Shown in pieces: positions 51,583-64,000 of a stretch of 64,000 bases of DNA. The DNA is from Telopea speciosissima (taxonomy: Eukaryota; Streptophyta; Magnoliopsida; Proteales; Proteaceae), in assembly GCF_018873765.1 (NCBI RefSeq), contig NC_057918.1, positions 69,539,871-69,603,870 of the forward strand. Direction: 5' to 3'. Made by a program: the position numbers and the translations under genes. The notes under the pieces were generated by a model. That model ran no database searches, was not told the origin of the DNA, and was given only the letters and a program-made list of their open reading frames with translations. The first letter of the stretch is position 1, and each line of letters begins with the position of its first letter.

Positions 51583-52980
51583 TTTTTTTTTCAAGGAAAA
51601 AAAAGACTTAAGAATGTAAATGGATTGAATTCGGTCAGATGGTGGGATTATCATATTTGTATCCGATTATATTTGGATGGATTTGGATAATATCCTCCTA
51701 TCTGTTGACATCTTTAACATTTTGTTGATGAAGGTTAGGGTTGAGACTTGAGATCAATAACTACCATTTCTCCTATTCTTCTTAGTCTTAGATTTTTTCT
51801 TGTATTTATTTTAATAGGTATGTGATTCCATGAATCGCAATGCATAAAACAATATATATAAACCAATAGAAAATCTAGAAAAAGAATCATTACCGTCAGA
51901 TTTCTATACGAATTAGATAATAATCGATCGGATAGGAGGATTACCATATTTGTATCTAATTAGTTTTCGAACAAATTCAGATTCTCCTAAACGGATACGA
52001 ACGCAGATCAAATACTGATTTTTGTATATCCGTTGACATTCTTTGAAGACTAGTACTGTTGATGTGGATTCTCATTTTAACTAATTTTTTTTTTGGGGGG
52101 TTAAAAAATTAGTTTCTCAAATTGCTCTTTATAATATTATGGGCATGCACTTTGATAAAAGTTTCTCAAATTGCATATTTTGGTGAGGGAGAGGGATTCT
52201 CTTCCCCTCTTTGAAAAGATTCCTTTACCCCTCAAAGGGAGAAAGAGAGAGATATAGACACATAAGGTGCTAGCACGGTATACCGATAGCATACCCAGAC
52301 TTTTCCCTTTTGGTAATTACAACCTTCAAGGTTTAAGCCTGGAGGTCATCGGGTAGGCTTATTGAACCACTAGACTCTGAAGCTTAGGATTCACTTCCTT
52401 TGTGCCTAAAAAGGCCATTGGGAACCCAGTAAAACAGGGCTGGGTGGGGGATCAAAATAAAAAATATTTTTCTGACAAATGAAATTGGACTGCGAGGCCT
52501 AAAGAATCTCTTAGGTAACATTTACAATAATGTTTAGATTTTTAACTGGTGAATTAGGAGATATTGCAACTGCTGTAATGGACTCGCAGCATTTTCACCA
52601 AAAAAATAAATAACTAAAAAGGACTTGTACCAATTAGAAACAGAACTTGGGAAATCCTTTTTTAACTATAAATAAGAACACTAGAAATCAGTTTTTTATT
52701 TATTTTTTATGGAACTTTAGAAATCAGTTAGATTGTCATTCCAGTAATCCAGCTAAAACCTGAAACTCATTAATGGAATCAAGCAGTAATATACAAATAT
52801 GTACATGACCCAGCTTTTAACCCCTCTCTTCCTCCCTTCCTCCCTTCCTCCCTCAACCAATTATACAAATGCAGGGGAGGCCTTATCTTTTTCATTTCAA
52901 GCCATTCAAATGACAATTATAGGAACAATTTTTTATTAGTTATTATAAGCACATTTAATTAGCTTGAAGAGTAAAAGGCA
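51583..52980. other. Intergenic DNA, 3' side of ABC1K3 gene
   Basis: No gene supported. 52185-52308 is a worn piece of the 44220 MITE family (CCTCTTTGAAAAGATTCCTTT, AGAGATATAGACACATAAGG, ACTTTTCCC). 52825-52853 is a (CCTT/CCTTC)n tract. The stretch just before 52981 is the likely 3' UTR on the minus strand. Confidence 0.5.
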
Positions 52981-55900
52981 TTACAAAAATGTATCCCGAA
53001 TTAAGCGTGCTAACACTCGTGAAGATAACCGACTGAGCACCTCAGGGAGAACTGTTGCTGAGATACCTGGCAACACTGGAAGAAGCACTTGAGCAACCTG
53101 GGCAAAATCCACACCCTGCCAATTCACAAATAGAAAATTAAGCTACTACTTAGATGAGAAAGTAGATTCTTCGGTAAATAATCCACTTTCTGCATAAAAT
53201 TACTAAAGATAGACCAATGGATCATACATCATATTGATTCTCCAATATGAGTATATATAGAGCAAAGTTGGTTTGGGAGTCGAAACCAAAAGAAGAAGAT
53301 GCAATATTAACTAATTATAGATCTAAGAGTAAGGTTTTTGCATAGCCAAGAAAATCAAAAGCTTAAAAGATGGATTGCAGAATACAATGGGGCCAAAACT
53401 ATGCAACAAAAACCTATTTTCTGCTCCGGAACGAACATTGATATTTCACGTTTCCCCAGTAGATGCTCAATCCATCTCAGAGCTATCCCCCATTGTTTTC
53501 CAGATAGAAATAATCCAGGACGACAAGGCAACAATGGAATGAATGAGAATCTACTTCAGTCCAAGCCAAGTCAAAATCTAAGCTTACTCAAGGATGGAAT
53601 CCAATTTCCAAATGACAACTCTCAGTTAAGATGAAGAAAGACAAGAGTCAAAACTAGTTCTTTTTCCTTCAATATGCACAGAGCAATACCCTTTATGAGA
53701 TACATGAATTCCTACCGTTTTCCATCCATTTTCAACATTCTCCATTAAAGTATTCAAGTTCAACATGAAATGAACCACATAAGACTAGCAGAAAACAGAC
53801 AATACACCTAAATTTATAATATAACTTGTCTGATTCAGATGATATAACTTATTTATGACAAATGAGGAGAAAGACCTTGTACAAATAGTTGTTCTCCGGC
53901 AAACATAAAAATTATACTGAGAGAGCTTCCAGGCAATTCATATATAAAATTAGGTAAGACAAGGCCATCCAAACTGATTTCAAGTTCTTAATAGACTTTT
54001 ACATTTACACTCACAATAACAATGAAAACAACAAATCATTGAGTTATGCAATAACCATATTTGATGTGCTAAGCTAGTTATCTACCGAACTTCCACACAA
54101 TAAATAAGTACCAGAAAAAAACATTAATAATTTCTAAATAAGAAACGGAAAGTAAGCCTTTCATATGATTGTTTATTGTTGACAGGGATTCCAATGCATG
54201 GGCATAAAACCTACACATACCTGATCCAATGTTTTTGATTTTAAAGTTCCAGCTGACAAGAAATCCACAACCTTTTGAACATTGTTCAATATAACTCTGT
54301 CCTCGTCAGTGATTGTAGGAATAAGTGCTTCACGCTTAAATGGCCCAAATGCAGAAACCATGGTAAAAATTGGAGCTGAATTTCCAATTCTTAAGGTTGC
54401 CATGATTTGTACCAATTGCTCTCGCGAAACTGCATCAATTCCCTTCACAACCTGTTTTACATGCCGCAAAGCCAAAAGTTAGAAGATTTAGTGTGCTCCA
54501 AATCTAATTGTATCGACAAGACCAGTGGTGTTTGTTACCACCAGACCCAACTTCAACACAAGTAACAAGTAGTACTATTTAAAACACACAGAGCACTCAA
54601 TCATAAGAATTGTCGTTGATAGAATCCAGCTATAGTGTTGTATATGCTGCTAATTACAAAAACTAAGCGATGGAACTTAATGGATCATGACTGAAAATTC
54701 CCAAAAACATATACTATAGTATATACAGAAATTATTGGAAAAAGATACTCAATGGATAAAGAACACTTACTATATGTGCTTATGTATTTGAGGTTCTAAA
54801 TTTTGGCTTCAATATGTGTGTCGAAATACTTTATGAAATTTTATGGAAGTCCATATAAATCCCATAAAAATTACTGGAAGTCCATGGATACCTAGGAAAT
54901 CGATGGAGCTTTTAGATAAAACTTCATACCACTACACACCTAGAAACCACTACAATAGTAAGATAACATGTCGCAACACATTTGGAAGAAAATATCAACA
55001 TTAATTTATGTTCTGGACTTAAACTTTTCTGCATTGCTCATCTAACAGTCCATGGTACACCTGTATCTCAAGGTCACTTGATTGTTTACATGAATAAGAG
55101 ACCCCAGACCAACAGGAACTTGATCAAATCCTATCTTAACCTCCATCAAACCATTGAAATGCTGGGAAATTTGGCCATTTTGTGGCTACAAAATGCATCC
55201 ACCACATTTGGTGTTAAATCTACAGATTCTCCCTGGACGTGATTTATCCATCATACCATTGACTTCGGGAAGTATATTGGTTATTTTGTTTGTGTTAGTG
55301 GAAGAAGTCAATTTCTCCGGTAAACCGACAAACCCCTATCAAACCAACATGACATTGATTTGATTACATCTTTAACGCCATCATGATGTTGATATTTTGT
55401 GCAATTTGTTAATTTTTTCAGGTATTTATGTTGATATACATTGTTGTTGCCCTTACTTAACAGCTCGAGCTTTTGGGATAAGCGGTTGTAACATGGTATC
55501 ATACAAGGAAAGTCGAGTGTTTGATCCCTGGTAAGTGCAACAGGGTTCCCCGACACATTCTTCCCTCAGTACCACATGATGATGTTTCCGCATAAGTGTG
55601 TGCCACATGCAGGACCGTGTGCGTACAGACCTGCATGTGCTGGGGGTGTTGATATACATTGTTGTTGATTCGTTGCCTTAATAGTTCAAGCTTTTGAGAT
55701 ACGTGGTTGTAACAATTTGATCCTGCTGATTTGTCCCCTTCATTGAAAACCCTTTCCTAGCCCGACAAAATCCTGAAAAAAAATTCTCATTCCAACCATC
55801 ACACCACCATTACATCAAGGCTAGACATGTTGGCAAACCAACCTAGACAAATATGATCTTGGTTGCATTCCATTTTTATCTCCATCAGACCTTCAATATG

Positions 55901-58900
55901 ACCAGGGGGTGTGCATCATAGTCTTTTCAACTTTGGTACGAGTGATGTGTCTAGTACAATCCTCAATGCATTTTATAATATATTTTATCAGCATGTGTTG
56001 AATAAAGTTCCAAATTAGTATTTTTTTTTTCACTGGATCTTTGATGACATGAATTTCAGTCTTAATAGTCAAAAGGACTAAACAAAATGTTAGACAATTG
56101 TTTGTATTAGAACTGTGAAAAGTTGACCGAAGTTTACTGAAGTATAGAAAAATTTATCCAAATTTTGTAAATGCTGCAAAGATGTTGAAAAATCGGGTCT
56201 CTTAACTGTTCTACGTTCAATAAAATAATGAAGCTAAGAAAATGGTACAGCATTCAGCGGAAACTTTTTAAAATACCTCATCCAGCAGAAATTCTCGGAA
56301 AAAATTCCCCTTGTCAGACAGCAGAAAGGCTAAGGCTGCTCTTGTTTTAATTGGCTGCAAGGTGGTAGGTAGAAATCCAGGAGGGATATACTGTGTTTGA
56401 CTCTGTAAAAGGCCTAGACCAGCCATATTCCCGTTCAGGTTCTCTCCACCTCCGCTTTTAGCTGCAGTTATGAAATTCTCAAAGGCTTGCATGACATCAA
56501 TGAATCTTTCAGCATCAAAAACTCCAGATTTTCCATATATTGTGTAACGTAAGGCATTCCTCAGACGAGGTGATTCATCTGTCAGGAGTCTCTGATTTTG
56601 AAAGGATGACAACATATTATGATAACAATGGAAAGAACTTGGCATAAATATGGTCAAAACAGACTGTTAACATCTAGACAAGTATAACCACAGGCTCTTT
56701 TGGATGCATGGTCACTGTTCCATGGAATAGGCAGATTAGCACATGCACTGGCATATAGCCAAACATGTCCTAAGAACAGGAAAACACTCTGGACACAGCT
56801 GGAACAGTACAACATGTTCCTGAACACCCCAAACAGCATCCCAGCACACCCAACTATAGTGAAAAAAAAGAAGGGCCAGCTCAACATTGTACAGACGTGT
56901 AGATAAATTTGCAAAAATATGTTTCATTCAAAGGTTGTATGGCAATGCCGCAGGTGGGGGTTTCTCATTTTGTTTGGGGATCTTTTGTACAGGATACTGG
57001 ATATCTGTATGTCATTTATGATTGAGTTGGGTTTTCTGCTGATGGCCATGCCGAAGGTGGATCCCCAATCTGATCCTGGTTTTCCCTTCTCTCTGCTGAT
57101 GGCCATGCCGAAGGTGGAGTTGGGGATTTCCAGAGTTTTGTATCCCGTCCGGGTATGCCTGGACATTAAGACTCTACTTTTTCTTTCTTCTTAATATATT
57201 CAATGATGAACCTATAGCAACAACAAAAAAAAAAAAAAGGTTGTACGAAAGATGTCCTAGCTGAGTGTTAGACATGGTATAATATTGATAGAGAACAGTG
57301 AAAATGTTTGTAATGCACAGATTCAAGTTAAATAAGTAGGAAAGTGGTGTCTCTATTTAACAAAATATGGTCAACAAATTAGGTTTTGTACATGGTTCAA
57401 ACTTCTTTTCCTTATATAATGTTATTTCAAATACAACATTTTCTTAATGAAAAGATCATAGCTGAGTTTTCGAGCACAATAGAAAAAAAAAATAGAAAAA
57501 AAAAAAAAATTTACATGTAATCAATTGAAGTTCAAAATGCGGGCCATAGGGATTATGAAATATGACAGGTTCAAGTTATAGACAAGATGTTAGGTTTGTT
57601 CATGGTCCAAACTTGAATTCCTTTTGAAATTATGCCATTCAAACGTAACATGATGTGACTATAGTTGAAAGCTAATAAAGTCAAATAGAATTAACAGCAT
57701 ATACTAAGATGTTCATGAAGTGTAAACTATACTTAGCATGTTCTTAAGTGTAAAAGACAGCTCTCATAGACAATTTAAAAAAAAATAATGAAATCAATCG
57801 TCTTTATCTACAATTGAGATAGATATTTTAGATGTATCCACGGTTGCAAAGTGTCAGTGCACCTCAATCTCAAGAACAAGAAGTGAATGAATTACTCTTC
57901 AATATATTGTTCTATCTTATTTTAAGTAAGTTTATCAGTTACTCTTTTACTTAGACAACATCCAAAATGAGAGTCAAGTAAGTCAACAATATCATAGTTG
58001 TCAATATCCATCCCCAAAGCTCAAACTATTGACTGGAGGGATGGAAGGTCTCAGGGGTAACCAATGTGGGACTATTCTCCCAACAATAGTTACTCAGGAA
58101 AGCACATCCTCCTACAGAATTTCACTGAGACTAACTGACTAAAAGATGCTTTAATAATATCAGCCATGACCACAGAAACCAATACCTGCGCAATATATGG
58201 ATAGGCTTCGTCAACGATGGCAAATTCAGGGTTTCCCACTAAAGCTATGCCTTCCAATACCCCAATGGCTCTGATTATCAGAGCAAAATAAGGGGGTATT
58301 CTAAATGGATAATCAAATGTTAGTTGGGCCAAATCTGATGCCAACTCCTGGAAGTTAATATTTTTGGCTCCACCACCCTCGAGTGCCTGATCAAAAACTT
58401 TGGCCAGAACTGGCAAGATAGGTTCTAAATTAACCCCCTCTGGAATGAATTCGAGCTTGACAAAATCTTTGACTATAGCATCATAGTCTCGATGAATAAG
58501 ATGAGCAATTGCTTCAATCATCCCATACTTCTGGTCATCGGTTAATTTTGTCACAAGACCTGTCGCAGCAGTGAGATGCATTAGAAAATTCAAAAATCAT
58601 CTTTAAATGCTAAGGAGAACGTCAGAGTACATAATGGTGTATTTATGGACACCTAGCAGAACAATGAAAACGAGGGAGAAAAGATCAACAGTGTCATGAG
58701 TAGGTAAAAGTTAAACGCATGATGTTGATGGACATGAAAAGTTGCACAAAAATGCCCATATGTGACATGAAAGAGCTGAAGTAACTTTCGTGAGAGATGA
58801 AGATCATAATATATACAAAATAATGCATTATCCTATACTAATAATGCATTATTTAACTAGGCTGAGTTCTATCCACAATTGAACAGAAAAAACTCATTGG

Positions 58901-61900
58901 TATCGAAAAGCATGTGAAAGCAGACATATTATCCTACTATCTTCAATATAATAAAACATGGTACTTGAAACATGGGAGTGAAGAATGCTGATAATTGACA
59001 GACAAGAATGATGAGTAATATTTAATTCTTTTTCACTACTTTCCGATGGTTCCATGGTCCACTGATTATCTCAACTAGACATAGGATGAATGTCTCCTTA
59101 CTGATTTCTTCCAAGCAAAGTCACCCTCTCTGCGAAGCGGGTGTAAGGCTGTGTACATTATGACCCTCCCCAGACCCCGCAGTGGTGGGAGCCTCATGCA
59201 CAGGGTACACCCTTTTAAAGTCAGAATAAACCAGTTTGTGGTTAGGCCACTCAACTTTGCCTCTGTTGCATTCCCTTTTCCCTAGTTTCCTTGTGGTTCT
59301 ATATCATCTAGATTCTAGAGACAATATCTGTCTTTGGTGTTTATCTTTTCCTAAGTTCATCCCTTGGGTGTTCTGATCTGCATTGAAGTACTTTTGAGCA
59401 ACAACCCGTAATCTACTTATCATTCAGAACTGTTGAAGTGTAGCCCAGTTCTCTTACCGGTTTGGTTCTCTTGTTGGAGTGTGTAATTTATCTAGGTACA
59501 TTGTAGTGTCTAGGTTCATTATGCACATGTTAAATGTGCTAGATAAGGATTGAGACAATCATTCCATATTTGTAATTATCTCAAGTTATAAATAAAGTGG
59601 TGGCCTTTGTCTCTTTGACAAGCCAATCTATTTCTCTAATCCTCTCTTCTCAACTTGGTATCAGAGTGAATCCTCCTTTTCTTTTTCTTTTACAAAAGGG
59701 TTCTCGCCGCCGCTGCCGAGGCTTCGGCCTCTTGGTTTAGCATGGTTGACTGAACATGTGATAGCGCGTGTCGCACTACGTTTAACCATCATTGACCACT
59801 GACCACCAACCACCAACCACTGCCTGTCGCTGTTGCTGCCATGTTGTTTCTCATCGCCGCCGCCCCCGCGGCCCATGTCTCCCTCATCTAGGACTCTTTT
59901 TGCGCCACCCGTGTCAGCTCCTGCCTGCTGGCCTGCCACCAACCTTCACCGGATCCTCCAAGGTTCATCCCTACTATTGCCGCCACTTGCTAGCCCTCCC
60001 AGGGCTCTTCTTGCCTTTACTGGACCCTCCAGGGGTTCCCCCTACTATCACTGACGACTCTCAGGCCCTCTCTGCTATCATCGAACCTCCAGGGGCCTTC
60101 CCTGCCTGCGCCGGTGACTCCAAGACTTTCCAGGGGCTCCGCCTGCCTACATCGGGATTTCCAGGGCCTCCCAAGGCCCCACCTGCCTGCCCCCTGCCTC
60201 TCCAGCCCTCCCAGGGCCTTCGCCTGCCTGCGCCCTCCCTGCAAGGCCCCTCATTTGACCCTGTTGGTGTCTCTCAGCCTCCAAAGGCCCCGCCAGCCCT
60301 GCCGGTGCCTTGCTGGACCCTGTTGGCTCTCCCAGCCTTCGCTAGGCCCCCTGCAGGCTTGTTCATGTACCCTGTCGGCCCTCCCAGCCACTGCTAAGCT
60401 CGTGCCGACTGCCTAGATGATGTGATTAGCACAGCCCAGCCATATTCTCTTGTTGATGCCTTCTTCACTTGCTGCCTTGGTGATTATTGGCCTTCTATAT
60501 TGTTGTTGTGATCATACCTAAGAAACGAGAGTAGTCCTCCACAGTTGCCATGTAAACAGTCTCATCTACATATTGCAGGTAACCTATCCTAGGGTATAGG
60601 TCACCGTAATGTGAAGAACCAGCCATTGATCTTTTTGGAGTGATGTGGCAACCCCCAACAGTGTATTCCAGTAGTTTGGAGGGGTGATGTGGCAAAATAT
60701 CCAAGTTTCCAGCACTTTTCCCCTTCTCCAGATTGAAACATGCGGTAACAGCAGGTTCTGGTCGAACGCAAAATGAGGAATATTTATACCTTGGTTTGTG
60801 TCGTTTCGGCTAGACAGTACAAACAGTACCAAAATTTTGGATATTTCAGTCGAAACAATGTCAGTCTTATATTTCGCATACCGTTTCGTCTCGGTGACTT
60901 CGAAACTACTGAGATATTCGAATTTCACTGAAATTTCGGCGAGTTTTCGAACTATGGTTTTATTTGTTGCAGTATGGTATATAGTATATACTAGTGAAAT
61001 ACCCTCTTGGTACGGAATTTTAAAGATCTCAAATAGCTTGTCGAGATTTCAAGGAAAATTGCATTGATCTCCCTGATTAGAAAACAAAAAATTAATTTGA
61101 CCGTCCCATTTAAAAAATAATAACTAGTCAGCTCTGAATAATTTATAAGTAATAATCCAGAGCCCCCTTTCTAACAGCAAACAGTGCAGGTCTTCAATCA
61201 TTTCTAAAAACGCCTATTCTTCACTTCTATGTCCAGTAAACACAGAACCTTCTTCTGGAAGTTCAAATAGATGTTCTCTTTCTTTCTTTCTTTCCTTCCT
61301 TCTTTTATTTAATTTCAATAACTGGTACTGGATTGACTGGTTCACAAGCAGCAAGTAGACTTGAAAATGAAGATGTTTAAAGATTCATCAACTTAGTCAC
61401 AATCTATTAATAACAAACTTGCTCTTAACATTGGATTGAGGATACTCTGACATGCTGAAGAAAAGAAAAGGTAAGCTTCCCAAAGAAAAGATCCATCCTA
61501 AGAGGATTGGCGGTGTCAAACAGCACCCCATGTTAAATCTAACATGTAAGGTCCTCGCGGAAATGATGATTGGTTCAGATCAAAAGATATTTTTCAAACT
61601 TGCTCTTCACTGTATGTGACACTTGGAAGTGGCTATATTGTTCCGTTAAATCTTCATATAATCCTACTTTGAATTTCCTAGGTTCGAAGTAGTTATGGCA
61701 TGTTACTTTGTCAACTGTGCCCAAGACCAATCCACAGTTGGAACAGAACTACCTCAATCAAGATTACATGTATAATGCTGCTAACCATGTGGCAAGATGA
61801 TCCTTCACCACATATTCAGAGTAGATTGTTACCGAAGTCTAGTATAGCCAACTTCCCATCTGGTGTGCGGATCAAATTCCCAGGATGTGGATCAGCGTGG

Positions 61901-63705
61901 AAAAGGCCAGTATCAAGTAACTGAAAATTCAAATGATGACAAGTCAATAATGTCAGATAAAATAAAATATTACGAAGGTTCTGCTTATATCATGGTCATC
62001 CCCAAAGAAGCTAACTAAAGGATAGGAAAGAGTACAAAACTAATAAATTGTCAATGCTACATGCATTGTGTACTGAGTAGCACTGATGTAGACAATGAGA
62101 TCATGACTAGTAGCATTTCAAGTGCTCTAAAAGTAGTGAAGATGGGTGAGGCACGGAAAAGGCGTCAGTTTAATGTATTTCTCTCACACTGGAAATAATC
62201 CAACAAGCAACAGACAGATAAGAAGTGCACACTCGAGTTTCCTTCCCTATGAGAACATATGCATTTTAGAGAGAGAGAGAGAGAGAGAGAAGCTACAAGT
62301 TAGTCAGGAGGGAAGAAGGTCAAGCATAATCCTTTCATTTAGGAAAATAAGACTTGACCTTGGCATTTTCACTAAAAACCAAATAAGGTGCCAATGTCTT
62401 GGACTGACATACTAACCAGTTGGAACTGCTTTTCTTAGTTTCTGGTTTGCATGATTGATAATAGTAGTTTTGGGTTCAGTTGCAGTTGCAAAAGTAGAAT
62501 CCAGTTGCTTATTTGGTCAAGTCCGTGATGATCCAGTCCATCCCTATGTCTCATTGTGCATAGTCCCATTCTATTCGTTTCTGCATCGTTTTAAGTTATC
62601 ATTTTCTATAGTTTCTCAAAGAACTGAGATTATACTAGAGAATACCATATCCAATGAATGTTGATATACGTATTGCATATTTAATTAATAAATATGCAAT
62701 AAAGTTAGTAAGAAAAACAGATTTTAGTATATAAAGAGCAATATAAGACATTTGCCACTTTTAGGGGTGAGGCAAACACAAAATTTTGGCTCCTTATTCC
62801 CTGCAAAGGGTAAATTGTGTTAACCTGAATGAAGCGTCAGCCTCAGAGGCATGCATATTTAAATTTAATTAATAAATAAATGCAGTAAAATTAGTAAATA
62901 AGGGAATTAAGAGAAAAAGAAATCCTGGCATATTATAAGATGGGTTTTCACCCAAAAAAAAAAAGATGGGTTTTCATTTTGAACCATCCAAACAAGCAAT
63001 ATAACTCATTCGTCACTTCAAGAGTAGTTGGGGCAAACATGTAACTTTGGCTCCTTATTCCCTGCAAAGGGTAAACTGGTTTGTTTAAACTAAATGTGCT
63101 ATGAGGCTTTTTTTTTTTTTGTGGGGGGGGGGGGTTGTAAACATGGAATTTTGGCCCCTATAAATAGAATGGACAAAAGGTCTGTGACTTTTTATTAAGC
63201 CTGTTATTTCATTGCTCTCTCTCTCTCTAACTGGTCAACATTATGTTCTTGTTCTACATTACAGCTGGCTGTTCTTCCCTCATTTGTCTCTTTCTTCTTG
63301 TTTTGATAGGTAAAACCGATCTCTCTTTCCTTTGCATGGAAGGAATTCAAGGGATCTTAGTTCCAAATCTCTCTTTTTGTTTGCTTTGATCATGCAAACA
63401 CCCACTTACAAATAACCACATTATGAGGGGATGAAACAAAAATTCTCTCTTTAAAGGAAGGAAATTCATGGATAGGGTGCAGAACAAGTGGAACAAACCC
63501 AATAAAACTGTAACCTCAAAAAAAAAAATTTGAGAATCAAAATGCTTGCATGATAGTATACCTGTTTTAGGTAGCATATAACTCCCACATTAACCAGTTC
63601 TCCAACATCACTTTCTTTACTCTGGGATAACTTCTCCCCTTCTATCCATTCCGTTGTAAGAACCTTTCTTGAAGTATATTTATCATACGTTTTATGTATA
63701 ACAAC
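52981..63705 (-). CDS. ABC1K3: ABC1-family atypical kinase, chloroplast ABC1K3-type (3' half of gene)
   Basis: Six exons on the minus strand: 63705-63562, 61920-61833, 58559-58186, 56591-56277, 54451-54221, 53115-52981. All borders are GT-AG, phases join exactly and give 428 residues to the stop at 52981. Exon 1 here: [14 protein letters not shown] and [14 protein letters not shown]. Exon 2 has the catalytic loop [11 protein letters not shown] and metal-binding LDFG. Exon 3: [20 protein letters not shown]. Exon 4: [20 protein letters not shown]. Exon 6: [23 protein letters not shown]1 kinases are ATP-binding UbiB-like proteins. By closeness to Arabidopsis At1g79600 (from memory) this is ABC1K3, a plastoglobule kinase tied to prenylquinone metabolism and chlorophyll breakdown. 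The N-terminal half, with transit peptide and the KxGQ motif, lies beyond the right edge. Introns reach 3.3 kb and hold several insertions. Confidence 0.9.
55429..55714 (+). mobile_element. SMART-like miniature LTR element, 286 bp, in ABC1K3 intron
   Basis: Direct terminal repeats of 65 and 68 bp (55429-55493, 55647-55714), TGTTGATATACATTGTTGTT ... GGTTGTAACA. TGGTATCATAC follows the first (Met-tRNA primer site) and GCTGGGGG precedes the second (polypurine tract). The 153-bp interior has no coding capacity. Flanks ATTTA and ATTTG are a 5-bp duplication with one change. Orientation is opposite to the host gene. Confidence 0.88.
57038..57124. repeat. Short direct duplication in ABC1K3 intron
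   Basis: TGCTGATGGCCATGCCGAAG followed by GTGGA occurs at about 57038-57062 and again about 59 bp further on. Confidence 0.85.
59124..59216 (+). mobile_element. Truncated Au-like SINE in ABC1K3 intron
   Basis: CTCTCTGCGAAGCGGGTGTA, then AGGCTGTGTACATTATGACC and CCCCGCAGTGGTGGGAGCCT match the 3' half of Au SINEs. The flank AAAGTCA is duplicated at 59117-59123 and 59217-59223. No box B remains. Confidence 0.8.
59472..60420 (+). mobile_element. LTR retrotransposon 5' end (LTR, primer site, GC-rich leader) in ABC1K3 intron
   Basis: A likely 5' LTR of about 183 bp, TGTTGGAGTG ... CTTCTCAAC, with a TATAAATAAAG box near 59588, is followed at 59656 by TGGTATCAGAGTGA (Met-tRNA primer site). A very GC- and CCN-rich leader then runs to about 60420. 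Its open frames (59792-60397) are Pro-rich low-complexity sequence with [15 protein letters not shown] repeats and no domain. No gag-pol and no second LTR is seen. Confidence 0.65.
60421..61832. other. Rest of the 3.3-kb ABC1K3 intron
   Basis: 60495-60720 has minus-strand frames reading [20 protein letters not shown] with no family I recognise. 60760-60960 is a GTTTCG/CGAAAC-rich repeat ending in TTCGAACTATGGTTTT, similar in style to the AATCGG repeats. 61272-61306 is a (TTTC)n/(CCTT)n tract. Confidence 0.45.
61921..63561. other. ABC1K3 intron between the two first exons of the window
   Basis: No gene. (GA)n at 62270-62290, a 10-G run near 63123-63134 next to a T-run, and two similar stretches (CTTTGGCTCCTTATTCCCTG at 63045 and a near copy at 62785) showing a local duplication. 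Confidence 0.5.
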
Positions 63706-64000
63706 CTGAAACATCAAAGTTCTCAAGAAGAGTCACATAGCTATCCTTACACTTTGTACGAGATCAGATGACAAATTTTGCACAACGCTAGTCACTGTTA
63801 ATATATCTTTAATAGAATTTAGATATGATCATGTAAAGGAATTAGAGAAAAAACTGCATTTAAAGATCATGACAGGAATGTGGTGCAAGTATCTCTGAGC
63901 CCTATTGGAGAGAGAATTAATACAGCTGACTCATGGCCCTTTGTTCAGACTCAGTTTATTTCTCCTTCTGAGAGTACCCAATCAGAAGTTGGAGACTCTT
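63706..64000. other. ABC1K3 intron running off the right edge
   Basis: Begins at the splice acceptor (minus strand TTTCAG at 63711-63706). No further exon is recognised before the edge. Confidence 0.6.

Noticed and set aside
59792-60397. 201-residue Pro-rich open frame
   Set aside because: Low-complexity CCN-rich leader behind an LTR primer site; overlapping frames are open in several phases, a composition effect.
1-64000. Search for a new defence, toxin or secondary-metabolite gene cluster
   Set aside because: Host genes present are unrelated housekeeping or regulatory types; nothing indicates a coordinated new system. The notable content is transposon structure.

Overview
The window is nuclear DNA of a flowering plant. 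The evidence is GT-AG spliced genes with AT-rich introns, plant-only protein families (DUF1644, a chloroplast ABC1 kinase, a plant F-box/kelch protein) and a dense load of plant-type mobile DNA: L1- and RTE-type LINEs, Ty1/copia elements, TRIM and SMART-like miniature LTR elements, an Au-like SINE, and Mutator- and hAT-like MITEs. Nothing fixes the species. The style suggests a eudicot or other non-grass angiosperm. No tRNA, rRNA, CRISPR or organelle insertion was seen.

Layout. 1-677 is the edge of a minus-strand RTE-type LINE. 670-16833 is best read as one old L1-type LINE of about 5.4 kb that was opened three times: by a 5'-truncated sister LINE (about 2116-5709), by a different RNase H-bearing LINE (7602-9006, 8-bp target duplication) and by a minus-strand copia element (9862-15634). 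18390-18720 holds a LINE RNase H remnant. 19643-20833 is an intact DUF1644 gene. 20834-29800 is intergenic DNA with several MITEs and one small two-exon gene on the minus strand (23846-24448), which seems to start at ACG. 29803-34523 is an old plus-strand copia element. 34529-37280 holds a GA-linked tandem duplication and a TRIM. 37524-38962 is a five-exon plant gene ending in a WITTD-type C-terminus. 39000-48270 is repeat-rich: SINE, hAT-like element, a second TRIM and Mutator-like MITEs. 48522-49703 is an intronless F-box/kelch gene. 50115-51582 is a Pack-MULE-like element with TIRs of about 270 bp that carries a broken fragment of an isoprenylcysteine methyltransferase gene. 52981 to the right edge is the 3' half (six exons) of a minus-strand ABC1K3-type chloroplast kinase gene whose introns hold a SMART-like element, a SINE fragment and a truncated LTR element.

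The five host genes (DUF1644, small KVSWPD protein, five-exon gene, F-box/kelch, ABC1K3) look like independent single-copy loci, not a pathway or cluster. Almost everything else is transposon history, much of it datable by target-site duplications visible in the sequence.
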